A stretch of DNA of 64,000 bases from Idiomarina aminovorans (GTDB lineage Bacteria; Pseudomonadota; Gammaproteobacteria; Enterobacterales; Alteromonadaceae). Below, one piece after another: positions 54,914 through 63,632 of this stretch. Where the stretch lies: positions 124,001-188,000 of the forward strand of contig NZ_JAKNDA010000003.1 in NCBI RefSeq assembly GCF_023155095.1, given 5' to 3'. The first letter of the stretch is position 1, and every line of letters begins with the position of its first letter. Made by a program: the position numbers and the translations under genes. The notes below the pieces were generated by a model. It saw nothing but the letters and a program-made list of their open reading frames with translations, was not told the DNA's origin and did not search any database.

Positions 54914-56059
54914 TCATCGAAGTTGCTTTCCGTTATTTTTTTTGCCGTTAATCTCTTTCATTATTGCGGGTGCGGTAATCCCTAATTCCGCTGCATGTGA
55001 GTCTTCTGCTACCTGCTCTATCAAAGCGCCCAGCCTGTGTGGTTCGAGTACTAAGCCGCTGCGGTCGATATCCGTTTTATAACTAAACCGATTATTTTTC
55101 ATAAGCGCAATAAAGCCTTCCTGGTAGTTAAAGTGCACATCGAAGTTCCGAAGTAGTCCGCTGCCAATCATCCCCACGCCGTGTTCATCTTTAAAGTAGG
55201 GTAAATCATGGGCTGCTACCTTTTTAAATTCTGCATCGCCCAGTCCAAAAAAGTTAATACGACTGGTTTTTAAGACCTGTTCGCCATCAAAGTTCTATGT
55301 TTTCGTTTCAAAATACTTAGTTGGGAACGCTATGTCAGCAGCGAGTTTTTCGTTCAAATAAATAGAGTCAGGCGCTCCGGTATCGACGACAAACGCATAG
55401 TTTGTTTTAGTACCGTTTTTGTTTTTCATGGTGGCATCAATATAAGGAATTCGGCCATGAACGGACAATGGCAAAGTAACCCAGTTATTGCCGCTGAATT
55501 CGCTTTTTGTGGTCTTTTCAGAAAACCGCAACAACTGCTCTGCGTAAAGCACCGTGATATTAAAATGATTCAATAAGTCGTAGCCAATTGCGCCATCAAA
55601 ATAAGCCGTGTCATAGTCACTAAACAGCGGATTTTGCTCAATAGGAACATGAATAAAAGTCAGCTCAGTAAGCTCTATGTCACCCACCTTTATAACGCCA
55701 TCATTTACGACGTCAACTTGCCGCCCCTGTAAATCAATTTGCCTTTCCACATTAAGTGGTACGTTCTTAGTTCGGTGCGTCTCAAAAAATAGTGTCGCAG
55801 AGGCCGCTGAGTCAAAAGCAAACCTTAATGACTCCGTATCATTAACCGCAACTTCAATAATAATGTGACCGTCATGCCAAACGAAAGGCACCGTGAAACT
55901 TTCTTCTTCACTTAACCACGTTTGGGATGCCAGCGCGTTGCCGCTTTGTAAGTTAATAATGCCTTTGGCCGAGCAACCTGCGGTTAATAATATGACGGTT
56001 ACCAGCGCTATCAATTTAGCAGTAACCCAGTAGTGTTTAGTCAAGATATATACTCCCAA
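54914..56059 (-). pseudogene. Retropepsin-like/PDZ lipoprotein split by one amber codon
   Basis: One frame runs from ATG 56059 to the stop at 54914 (381 sense-plus-amber codons) except for TAG at 55297-55295. The N-part has a lipoprotein signal (VILLTAGC), a first aspartyl-like loop FAFDSAAS and a canonical one FVVDTGAPDSIYL. After the amber, NFDGEQVLKTSRINFFGLGD continues the protease fold and a PDZ domain (LEPHRLGALIEQVAEDSHAAELGIT) ends it. The reading frame and protein sense continue directly across the TAG, so this is a single nonsense change, assembly error or readthrough. Confidence 0.85.
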
Positions 56060-56367
56060 TGAATGTTTGGGCTATAGTAGCTCGGGCAGACTATATGTTA
56101 TTGAACGATATTGCGATTAGATGAAGAAAGTATGAAAAAGGCTTTGGCATAGCTCGAAATAAGTCAGTTGAAGGACGGGCAACTGATAAACGCCCGAGAA
56201 CTTTTCATTTATGCACTTACTTGGGATAAGATTCTGCAATGTGCCAAAAGCTGCCATTGGAACGTCAACTCGCATGCGGCAGCTCCGTACGTATTTCAGA
56301 CCTTCAGGCTTCTCAGAATTAAGCTACGTATCTACTAATATCATACGCGGTATATCTTGATTATTCG
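56060..56367. other. Intergenic stretch with a possible short remnant
   Basis: 308 bases without a recognisable gene. On the plus strand ATG 56132 opens a frame with an early TAG (56150), then 61 open codons to 56338. Its product (LINARELFIYALTWDKILQC...) is unlike anything I can name. No terminator or promoter is clear. Confidence 0.3.
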
Positions 56368-57924
56368 TTAATCATTCGGAATTGAAGGCTCTGCTTCACC
56401 ATCCAGTGAAGCTTGAACAAGTGCCCCCAAGAATTTCGTGAAAGGCTCTATGTTTTGGTTTGTGCTCGCCTCTTCAAGTGCAACCATATAATCATTGCGC
56501 TGTTTCAGTGGCACAATCGTCCAAGGGTAGCCACCACTGGCAAGCATGGCATTCATCAAAAAACGCCCTGTGCGGCCGTTACCATCCATATAAGGATGAA
56601 TATAGACAAATATAAAATGCCCTAGCACAACACGCACAGCGGCATTTTCTTCGGCTTTCAGCAACTCAAAAAACGCTGGCATAGCATCGCGCACAGCCTC
56701 TCGGCTTGGCGGTGTGTGCATGGAACGACGGATAAAAATGGGCGCATTCCGATAACCAGCAAGATCGGCAGGTTTATGAATACCAGCCGTCACTCCCGGC
56801 GCAAACATTTCGCGATACCATACGCGATGATCGTTATCGACGACTTCTCCTGCATTATGCCCATCGAGTATTCGATCTATACTATTGCGCACGGCTTGGT
56901 AAGCCTGCCAATAACCTCGGGCGGCCAAAACATTTAGCCGCTCTTTATCATCAGCGCTTTGTTCTGGATTCCAATCTCCAGTGCGAACGCGGGTAATCAA
57001 CTCAGGCGTGACGCGATAGCCCTCAATAGAAAGCGAGTGATAGGCATCCGTTACATACACATCTTCAACATGCTGCATGTATGCGTTTTTATCGACTGTT
57101 TGCATCGGGGATGCTGGAAAGTGCGCTATCACAGTTTCCCGCATATGCTGCCACATAAGCCGTATACGATTTACGTATGGGGATTGCTCGCGCCGTGAGA
57201 AGCTTAGGCTGGATTGTTCCTCAAACGGGTCTGTTTCGCGCAAATCATACCCAGCCGCGCGCATTGTACCCATAATATCGTCAGCAATTTGAGTCCGGCC
57301 AATATTTCTGAATGCACCTGCTAAACGGCCAGCAATAGAGCTATGCCCACCTTCTAGCAATTGATCCAAAACTTCAGATGCATCACTAATCATAGATAGT
57401 CCCGCGCGCATATCTGTTGGGTTTTGAGTAAAGCGCTGTTTGCTACAGGCAATCAAAGCAGCAGGAAGGCTATATATGCGCAGACCGTTTTTGCTCGACA
57501 CCTGAGCCGGTTCGGGGAGCGCAGCGCGAATATCTAATAGTGATGTACCGTGAGGCAATTCTGTTACATTGTTCCGTGCTTTGGTAGCTCGAACTAATAA
57601 CTGTTTGGGCACAGTCCTATTTTCAGTATGAAGCGCGATAGATTGCTCAGGTGATAAGCACCAATCGTCGCCCTTTAAGTAGTTAAGGTAGGCTGCACAA
57701 AATTGCCAAAAGGAGGCATACCAAGCCGTGCTCTCCCCGCGTGTTTCATCTGGGCGTGCTGGCACATACCAGCCCTTGATGACTTCCTCAAGGAAGCCAT
57801 TTTGAACGAGGCGTTCTCGGTGAGTGCGCGAGAGATCAGCAGAGCGTATGGCAACTGAACCATTGATCTGAAGATCGTGAAGTGCTTCTAAGGCATCAGC
57901 CAGTTTATCAGAAGGTGTTGCCAT
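56368..57924 (-). CDS. Fic-domain protein with AbiEi-like N-terminus
   Basis: 518 residues. The Fic AMP-transferase motif HPYMDGNGRTGR starts at His443 and is intact. The inhibitory-helix motif S297-x3-E301-G302 (SLSIEG) lies upstream of the core, so this is a self-inhibited class II Fic. Residues 1-130 (SADLSRTHRERLVQNGFLEEVIKGWYVP) resemble the winged-helix/AbiEi-type antitoxin region, suggesting DNA binding. Four 24-bp-spaced repeats end 13 bases before its ATG. It is alone, without a separate antitoxin. Targets are unknown. Confidence 0.88.
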   Translation of the reverse strand: MATPSDKLADALEALHDLQINGSVAIRSADLSRTHRERLVQNGFLEEVIKGWYVPARPDETRGESTAWYASFWQFCAAYLNYLKGDDWCLSPEQSIALHTENRTVPKQLLVRATKARNNVTELPHGTSLLDIRAALPEPAQVSSKNGLRIYSLPAALIACSKQRFTQNPTDMRAGLSMISDASEVLDQLLEGGHSSIAGRLAGAFRNIGRTQIADDIMGTMRAAGYDLRETDPFEEQSSLSFSRREQSPYVNRIRLMWQHMRETVIAHFPASPMQTVDKNAYMQHVEDVYVTDAYHSLSIEGYRVTPELITRVRTGDWNPEQSADDKERLNVLAARGYWQAYQAVRNSIDRILDGHNAGEVVDNDHRVWYREMFAPGVTAGIHKPADLAGYRNAPIFIRRSMHTPPSREAVRDAMPAFFELLKAEENAAVRVVLGHFIFVYIHPYMDGNGRTGRFLMNAMLASGGYPWTIVPLKQRNDYMVALEEASTNQNIEPFTKFLGALVQASLDGEAEPSIPND

Positions 57925-57936
57925 GGTGGTTCTACT

Positions 57937-58019
57937 CGCTTATCGTGCGTATCTACTATTCGCTTATTGTGTTGTACCATTTTTCGCTTATTATGTCGAA
58001 CGATAATTCGCTTATTGTG
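57937..58019. repeat. Four direct repeats at exact 24-bp spacing before fic
   Basis: CGCTTATCGTG, CGCTTATTGTG, CGCTTATTATG and CGCTTATTGTG begin at 57937, 57961, 57985 and 58009, each 24 bp after the last, preceded by T. Spacers are unrelated. They occupy the fic promoter region like an iteron array. Confidence 0.92.
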
Positions 58020-58189
58020 CATAAATAGTGCGAGAAATTTAGTTTATAGGAGCTTATGGCAATGGAAATTCGCCCATTTTCAGTATCACCTTGCAAGCCT
58101 TGCCACGAGCTTTCATTCAGCAGTCTTTTGTTTTAAGTATCGACGGACACCGTTATGTTGTTCTCTGGTACTACCAGCACGCCCGCAAT

Positions 58190-58327
58190 TTAAACTTCCG
58201 CCCCTTGTCTAAGGGAGCTATCTGTTCGCCAACTTCTTAACGTCCGAATGACTATATATCCATCCACTAGAATAATGAAGAAGGTGAATGCCAAAACAGA
58301 ACGCCACATCGTTACACTGGATGTCAT
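58190..58327 (-). CDS. Very small single-span membrane protein
   Basis: 45 residues from ATG 58327, which overlaps the stop of the preceding small gene (ATGA). One membrane span is visible (VLAFTFFIILVDGYIVI), then a basic tail. Unrecognised. Support comes from the overlap and matching membrane character of its partner. Confidence 0.45.
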   Translation of the reverse strand: MTSSVTMWRSVLAFTFFIILVDGYIVIRTLRSWRTDSSLRQGAEV

Positions 58328-58551
58328 CGGTGACTCTCCGCCTCAAGTGCTTTTCGTTTTCTATAAGGCATAATCAATAGCCTCCAAACCCAATAACCGG
58401 TGGCCGATGCGTAAATCAGATTTTTGCCAAGAAACATCCAGTCAAAACCGGTATCTGGCCAGTAAAAAACAATGTCAATAATGTTCACTATGAAAACTAT
58501 TGAACAAACTACGGCAACTAACAACAGAATAGATTCTTTCAAAGAATACAC
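58324..58551 (-). CDS. Small two-span membrane protein
   Basis: 75 residues from GTG 58551, preferred because AGGATG lies about 7 bases before it; the frame is open 21 codons further. Two spans (SILLLVAVVCSIVFIVNIIDIVF and LGKNLIYASATGYWVWRLLI) and a basic C-terminus. Not recognised. Coupled to a smaller membrane gene downstream. Confidence 0.5.
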   Translation of the reverse strand: MYSLKESILLLVAVVCSIVFIVNIIDIVFYWPDTGFDWMFLGKNLIYASATGYWVWRLLIMPYRKRKALEAESHR

Positions 58552-58683
58552 TGAAACACATCCTGGTTGGTTACAAAATATTAACACGATGATTTCTTTG
58601 CCCCAGAAAGGCAAACCTTACCAAACAGCACAGCTCTAAGGTAGAATACCCGCTCTTATCACTATTAAGCTGCACATTAATAC

Positions 58684-59835
58684 ATGACTTTTTCTGAACT
58701 CGGACTTTGCCCTGAAATTCTTGCCGCCCTGTCACGCCAGGGTTATACCCAACCAACACCCATTCAAGAGCAGGCCATTCCAACCGTGCTTGCGGGTAAT
58801 GACGTAATGGCTGCGGCGCAAACGGGCACGGGTAAAACAGCAGGTTTTACCTTACCGATTTTAGAAAGGCTTAAAGACAACGAACGCGCCAAATCAAACA
58901 CCGCACGGGTTCTTATTCTGACGCCCACTCGCGAATTAGCGGCTCAGGTGGGTGAAAATGTTGCGAACTACGGCAAGGACTTACCCTTAAACTACGCGGT
59001 GGTCTTTGGTGGTGTGAAAATTAATCCGCAGATGATGAAGCTTCGCAAAGGCGTTGATATTCTGGTCGCCACGCCGGGCCGCCTGCTTGACCTTTATCAG
59101 CAGAACGCCGTTCGCTTTCCGAAGCTGGAAGTCCTGGTACTTGATGAAGCCGACCGCATGCTCGACATGGGCTTCATTCACGACATTAAGAAAATTATTA
59201 AGTTGTTACCGGCAAAGCGCCAGACGCTGATGTTCTCGGCCACGTTTTCTAATGACATTCGTACTCTGGCGAAAGGCCTGGTGAACAGCCCGGTCGAAAT
59301 TTCCGTGGCACCACCGAACGCCACGGCGGAGCGTATAGAGCAAATAATGTATGCGGCGCAGAAGAGTGAAAAGCCGCGTATGCTCATGGAAATACTCCGC
59401 GACCTTAACTTACCGCAAGTGCTGGTGTTTTCACGCACCAAACACGGTTGCAATCGATTAGTGAAGCAGCTCGACAAAGGCGGCTTCTCGGCGGCAGCTA
59501 TTCACGGCAACAAAAGCCAGGGCGCCCGCACCAAAGCACTAGCCGATTTCAAGGCTGCCAATGTGCAGGTACTTGTCGCAACCGACATTGCCGCGCGTGG
59601 AATCGATATCGAAAAACTGCCGTACGTTATCAATTACGACCTGCCCCAGGTTGCCGAAGACTACGTGCATCGCATTGGCCGCACCGGTCGTGCCGGCCAG
59701 GTTGGGCACGCTATATCTCTGGTAACGGACGATGAATTCAAGCTCTTGAAAGCCATTGAAAAACTGATAAGCCAGCCTATTGAAAAGCGTAAGCTGGCAG
59801 GTTTTACCAACGTTGAGCTCACGGGCAAAAGTTAG
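58684..59835 (+). CDS. rhlE: DEAD-box RNA helicase, RhlE type
   Basis: 383 residues. Q motif [11 protein letters not shown], motif [43 protein letters not shown] and [10 protein letters not shown] are all present. The C-terminal basic extension of E. coli RhlE is missing; the protein stops soon after the helicase core. Acts in RNA remodelling and ribosome assembly in relatives. Confidence 0.93.
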   Translation: MTFSELGLCPEILAALSRQGYTQPTPIQEQAIPTVLAGNDVMAAAQTGTGKTAGFTLPILERLKDNERAKSNTARVLILTPTRELAAQVGENVANYGKDLPLNYAVVFGGVKINPQMMKLRKGVDILVATPGRLLDLYQQNAVRFPKLEVLVLDEADRMLDMGFIHDIKKIIKLLPAKRQTLMFSATFSNDIRTLAKGLVNSPVEISVAPPNATAERIEQIMYAAQKSEKPRMLMEILRDLNLPQVLVFSRTKHGCNRLVKQLDKGGFSAAAIHGNKSQGARTKALADFKAANVQVLVATDIAARGIDIEKLPYVINYDLPQVAEDYVHRIGRTGRAGQVGHAISLVTDDEFKLLKAIEKLISQPIEKRKLAGFTNVELTGKS

Positions 59836-59838
59836 AGC

Positions 59839-60015
59839 TTACTGACTGTTATTTTCCAGTGCCTGAATCTTTTTCCAGAGCTCATCGGCTTGCTGACTGA
59901 TATGTGAGCTGTCGCGAAGATTACCGTTACGCTCCATTTCCAGTGCTTTCTGTTGCAGCTGTTTCAGTTCTTTGCGCATTTTTTTCGTCGGGTCTGACTT
60001 AAACAATCCAAACAT
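59839..60015 (-). CDS. Small DUF6435-like protein
   Basis: 58 residues. MFGLFKSDPTKKMRKELKQL followed by a charged helix (QQKALEMERNGNLRDSS) and ELWKKIQALE matches the pattern of small DUF6435 proteins as I remember them. Function unknown. Ends three bases from the rhlE stop, convergent. Confidence 0.75.
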   Translation of the reverse strand: MFGLFKSDPTKKMRKELKQLQQKALEMERNGNLRDSSHISQQADELWKKIQALENNSQ

Positions 60016-60080
60016 TATGAATGACCTGAGGTTAACTATTGTGGTTATTGATACGACACAAAGAGATGAAAAGTTTTACT

Positions 60081-61361
60081 TCAAAGAAATGAATCCTTAA
60101 TCCGAAAATCTGGTTGCAGATTCCGCCAGTGAGTTTTCAATATCTTTTTCTGTGGGTCAGCCATAGGCAACTCTGACAACATATTTGGCCAACGCGTTCT
60201 TGCTAACTCAAGCACCTCTTCTAAGTGAACTTTAACAGCCGGCCAGGGAGCACTTATGCGAGTTGCCAACGCTTCAAATGAGGCCATATCAACCTTATAC
60301 CAGTTTTTGTTTTTTGCTATATTAAGCGCAAACTCTTGCTCGTTATCGACATAAGGTAATGTCGATACAATGTCATAGGCTGGCGATAAATGCGGCCTCA
60401 CACCGCCTGAATAAATTAGAGACCAATTTTTCAAATGTGCGTCGCCGTTGGCTAATAAAATATTAACTAACAACCTTCGAGTCATTTGCTGAATATCTTG
60501 TAACCCTTTCGCGCCATACTGATACAAAGCATTAGCAATTTGCTCGTAATTAAACTTTTTATATTTATCATGAGAGTAAACCTGAAAAACCTGTGCAAAA
60601 TCTTCGGTATGTATGCGACGCCCCTCATCTCGATCAAACCGTTTTATCGCATAAGCATGAGCTTCATTCGGCAGTTGAATGTCAGGCAGATTATCCAACT
60701 GCGAGAGTTCAACCAATTTAACTTCAGGGATATCAACACCTGCCGCTTGCGCCATTAACATGGCGGTATATTCATTATAGGGTACGTTCTTGTGCACCGT
60801 TGACGGTGTTTTAATTATCCAGCTATCACTATTAGCGTCTTCGCCAATATTAAACCGTCCTTCTTGTCCCCTTACTGACGAGAATTTCATTTGTACACCA
60901 GCCAGAGAAAACTTATTTTGACTCTGTGCGACATCAATTTGTACGGCTTCAACTTGCTGACGATGATCCAGCGCCCAATCAGGTACCTGACCGGCTTTTA
61001 CCGCCTCGGCGCGTAGTGCTCCGGGTAAGTTTCCTCCCATATGAGCCAATAAAGGAAATTCATTCTCTGCATGAACTTTTAGTGAACGAGCCATCCACTC
61101 TCTTAATGCACCTTCCGGCAATAGGTTTGACAGAGTAGGTGTTAATCGCTGCGCGCTGATTAATGGCTGCTGTAGAAACTGCTTATTGGCTAATTGAGTC
61201 AGGGTTGTGGTCTGGCGCTCAGGTTCAGGAAGTGCAATATAATTGGGCGAAAATACAAAAATATTTTTGCCTCCGGAATAGTGCGTCAAAACTCCAATTT
61301 CCTGGCCGTTAATGGATAGTCGGAGCCCTTCGACATTTTCTATTCTTTTCGCGTCAGCCAT
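60081..61361 (-). CDS. hipA: HipA-type serine/threonine kinase toxin
   Basis: 426 residues. N-terminal subdomain (LRLSINGQEIGVLTHYSGGKNIFVF), Ser-containing activation region (SLAGVQMKFSSVRGQEG), catalytic loop LANGDAHLKNWSLIY and metal Asp in LSPAYDIVSTLPY. Homologs phosphorylate glutamyl-tRNA synthetase and cause persistence. It lies five bases after hipB. Appears intact. Confidence 0.93.
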   Translation of the reverse strand: MADAKRIENVEGLRLSINGQEIGVLTHYSGGKNIFVFSPNYIALPEPERQTTTLTQLANKQFLQQPLISAQRLTPTLSNLLPEGALREWMARSLKVHAENEFPLLAHMGGNLPGALRAEAVKAGQVPDWALDHRQQVEAVQIDVAQSQNKFSLAGVQMKFSSVRGQEGRFNIGEDANSDSWIIKTPSTVHKNVPYNEYTAMLMAQAAGVDIPEVKLVELSQLDNLPDIQLPNEAHAYAIKRFDRDEGRRIHTEDFAQVFQVYSHDKYKKFNYEQIANALYQYGAKGLQDIQQMTRRLLVNILLANGDAHLKNWSLIYSGGVRPHLSPAYDIVSTLPYVDNEQEFALNIAKNKNWYKVDMASFEALATRISAPWPAVKVHLEEVLELARTRWPNMLSELPMADPQKKILKTHWRNLQPDFRIKDSFL

Positions 61362-61366
61362 AATTT

Positions 61367-61651
61367 TCAGTCCTCTAGATGCTTATGCTGACTTGACCAA
61401 AAATCATCAGCCGAGCGGGAAGGTTCAACGGTTTGACTGTTTTCTATTTGCTCTGGATCTATAATCGATAATTCAAGCCTCAGACCAGCCAGAATACGCA
61501 GTAAAGTTGAGACTTTAAGATCCTGGCCCGACTCAACTCGTTGGTATTGTTGCTGCGACATACCAATAAGCATCCGCATATCTTTTTGAGATAAGTTCTG
61601 CTTTTTTCGCTCTGCAATCAGTCGTTCTGCAATGTCTTCTATCGTTTTCAT
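61367..61651 (-). CDS. hipB: HipB-type antitoxin/repressor
   Basis: 94 residues from ATG 61651; the frame opens 19 codons earlier but that part is AT-rich operator DNA. XRE helix-turn-helix NLSQKDMRMLIGMSQQQYQRVESGQ, then a C-terminal tail ending in WSSQHKHLED. Precedes hipA as in E. coli. Three matching operators lie directly upstream. Confidence 0.93.
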   Translation of the reverse strand: MKTIEDIAERLIAERKKQNLSQKDMRMLIGMSQQQYQRVESGQDLKVSTLLRILAGLRLELSIIDPEQIENSQTVEPSRSADDFWSSQHKHLED

Positions 61652-61653
61652 AA

Positions 61654-61732
61654 AACAACTTATAAATTGTACATAAAGCCAATATACAACATTAAAATTG
61701 TAAATCAATATAAAAACAACTCTTATATTGTT
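61654..61732 (-). promoter_or_regulatory. Three HipB-type operators upstream of hipBA
   Basis: Inverted repeats AACAA-N8-TTGTA (61654-61671), TACAA-N8-TTGTA (61685-61702) and AACAA-N8-TTGTT (61715-61732) have centres 31 and 30 bp apart. E. coli HipB binds 5-bp arms with the same N8 gap (TATCC-N8-GGATA). The nearest operator touches the start codon. Confidence 0.82.
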
Positions 61733-61825
61733 ATTCTTATCATTTTACTCGGCTTCTATGATTCATTGGCTTGTTAAGGTTAAACTCGATAAGCCATAAA
61801 CCCACGAACCACACGACTAAAGGTT

Positions 61826-62461
61826 ATGACAATTCAAAGCAGCCCAGCCGGCATAACGCCAAAGATACCGAAAGATGCCCTAGAACACCTGCGTACTTGC
61901 ATGAACCGTTATCATGAAATTACCGAAGGCTGCTGGCAGAAATTTCAGCAATTATTAACCTTTCGCGAGTACGCCCGTGCCGACTTAATCTACTGCGTGG
62001 GTGAACACCCTAAAAGCTTCAGCTTTATTCATAGCGGTTTAGCCCGGGTGTTTCATTTGGATGAAAACGGTCAGGAATATAACAAACGCTTCTTTAGTGA
62101 AGGTGAGTTTCCGGCCTGTATGACCGCGCTACTAACCAGTACCCGCTCGGCATTAAGTGTCGAATGCTTAGAAAACTCCGCGGTAATACACATTGATTTT
62201 CACGGTTATCGGCAGCTGTTAGAGCAAAGCCCGGATCTAATGCTTTATCATATCCGTTACTTAGAAAAGAACTGGCTGCTGGAAAAAGACGAGCGCGACA
62301 ACGCCTTTGGCCAAACCACGGCCAGCCGCCGCTACCAGACTTTTATTGAACAGCTCCCTCACCTGGCAGGCCGGGTTCCGCAATATCACATTGCCTCACA
62401 CCTCGGTATCACTCCCGTGCAACTGTCACGCTTACGCAAGCAGTTACAAAGCACCGAATAA
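61826..62461 (+). CDS. Crp/Fnr-family transcription regulator
   Basis: 211 residues. Cyclic-nucleotide-type beta-roll at about 35-140 (SFIHSGLARVFHLDENGQEYNKRFFSEGEFP) and a C-terminal HTH (YHIASHLGITPVQLSRLRKQL). No Fnr-type cysteine cluster is evident at the N-terminus. The next genes on the same strand begin 96 bases on and may be its targets. Confidence 0.9.
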   Translation: MTIQSSPAGITPKIPKDALEHLRTCMNRYHEITEGCWQKFQQLLTFREYARADLIYCVGEHPKSFSFIHSGLARVFHLDENGQEYNKRFFSEGEFPACMTALLTSTRSALSVECLENSAVIHIDFHGYRQLLEQSPDLMLYHIRYLEKNWLLEKDERDNAFGQTTASRRYQTFIEQLPHLAGRVPQYHIASHLGITPVQLSRLRKQLQSTE

Positions 62462-62556
62462 TTTTTTCGCTTATTAAACTATGTTAATGCGCCCTCTCTG
62501 AGGTATCTGAATAATAGAGCTCACTTGCTAAGAATATAGCTAAACAGGAGCTCTAA

Positions 62557-63183
62557 ATGTACTTAGAAAAATTACAGCAATGGCGTTACGCAACCAACAC
62601 CTTCTCTGACACCGAAGTGTCTGATGAGGTATTAACTCAGTTATTGAATGCGACTCGGTTAACGGCGTCGTCCTACGGGTTACAACCTTATCGCACGCTG
62701 GTCATTCGTGATAAAGCCATACAACAACAGTTGGTTCACTGCTCTTATGGCCAGCAGAAAGTTGCGGACAGCTCTGCTTTGGTCGTTTTTGCTACAAAAG
62801 CCGCCAGAGTCGAGGATATTGTGACTCCCTATATCAATGAATTAGCGCAGCAGCGCAAACTCACTGATGAACAGGCGCAAAGCACCCACGGCTATTTAAT
62901 CGAACGCCTGCAAGCTATGTCCGCTGCGGAGCTTAAAGAATGGGCGACGCGTCAGGCATATATTGGCTTAGGCACGTTTTTGCTGGCAGCAGCAGAGCTG
63001 CAAGTGGATAGCTGCCCTATGGAAGGCATTGAGAAAGCACGCTACGACGACATTCTGTCTTTACCTGCCCGCGGGCTTAATACCGCGTTCGTTTGCCCGG
63101 TAGGCTACAGAAGCGAACAGGACGTTACTCAATTGCAGAAAAAAGTACGCCTGCCACTTTCGCAGTTCAGAGTCGCCTTATGA
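62557..63183 (+). CDS. Nitroreductase-family FMN oxidoreductase
   Basis: 208 residues. WRYATNTFSDTEVSDEVLTQLL and TASSYGLQPYRTLVIRD are the N-terminal FMN/dimer features, GLGTFLLAAAELQVDSCPMEGIE is the conserved C-terminal half. Likely an NAD(P)H-dependent reductase of quinones or nitroaromatics. An AGGAG lies before ATG 62557. Overlaps the next gene by four bases. Confidence 0.92.
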   Translation: MYLEKLQQWRYATNTFSDTEVSDEVLTQLLNATRLTASSYGLQPYRTLVIRDKAIQQQLVHCSYGQQKVADSSALVVFATKAARVEDIVTPYINELAQQRKLTDEQAQSTHGYLIERLQAMSAAELKEWATRQAYIGLGTFLLAAAELQVDSCPMEGIEKARYDDILSLPARGLNTAFVCPVGYRSEQDVTQLQKKVRLPLSQFRVAL

Positions 63184-63632
63184 CACAGACGGTACTTGTG
63201 ATTATGGCTATTGCGGCGGGTATGTCGATAGCCATTCAAGCCAGTATTAATGCGATGATGGGACAACTGGCGCATAATACCTTTTTGTCTCTCACCATTG
63301 CTTTTACCATTAGCGCGCTGTTCTCGGCTATGGCTCTCTGGGGATTTAGCGAACGCAGTACGCTCACTTTTTCAAATTTACCCGGGTACTTCTGGCTAAT
63401 TGCAGGCGTTTTCACCTCTTTTGGGGTGGGCACCATGTATTTCCTGATTCCGAAACTAGGCATTGGACAAGTCATGGCTTATGCCCTTACCGGGCAATTA
63501 ATTGGTGCCATGATAATCAACCATTTTGGTGTGTTAGGCAGCCCCGCCATTGCACTTAACAGTTACCGTTTGCTGGGTGCCGGGTTACTTATTTCCGGTG
63601 TCTTCCTGATTAATATGGGAGCAAGACAATGA
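63180..63632 (+). CDS. YdcZ/DUF606-type DMT membrane protein
   Basis: 150 residues from ATG 63180 (ATGA overlap with the reductase). About five spans; AGMSIAIQASINAMMGQLAHN and LGIGQVMAYALTGQLIGAMIINHFG are the family repeats. Such half-size DMT proteins are presumed transporters with unknown substrates. Coupled to both neighbours. Confidence 0.88.
   Translation: MTQTVLVIMAIAAGMSIAIQASINAMMGQLAHNTFLSLTIAFTISALFSAMALWGFSERSTLTFSNLPGYFWLIAGVFTSFGVGTMYFLIPKLGIGQVMAYALTGQLIGAMIINHFGVLGSPAIALNSYRLLGAGLLISGVFLINMGARQ

Noticed and set aside
58056-58136. A 26-codon plus-strand frame with a good TAGGAGC ribosome site
   Set aside because: Product is too short and has no recognisable feature; the ribosome-like site alone is not enough in AT-rich intergenic DNA.
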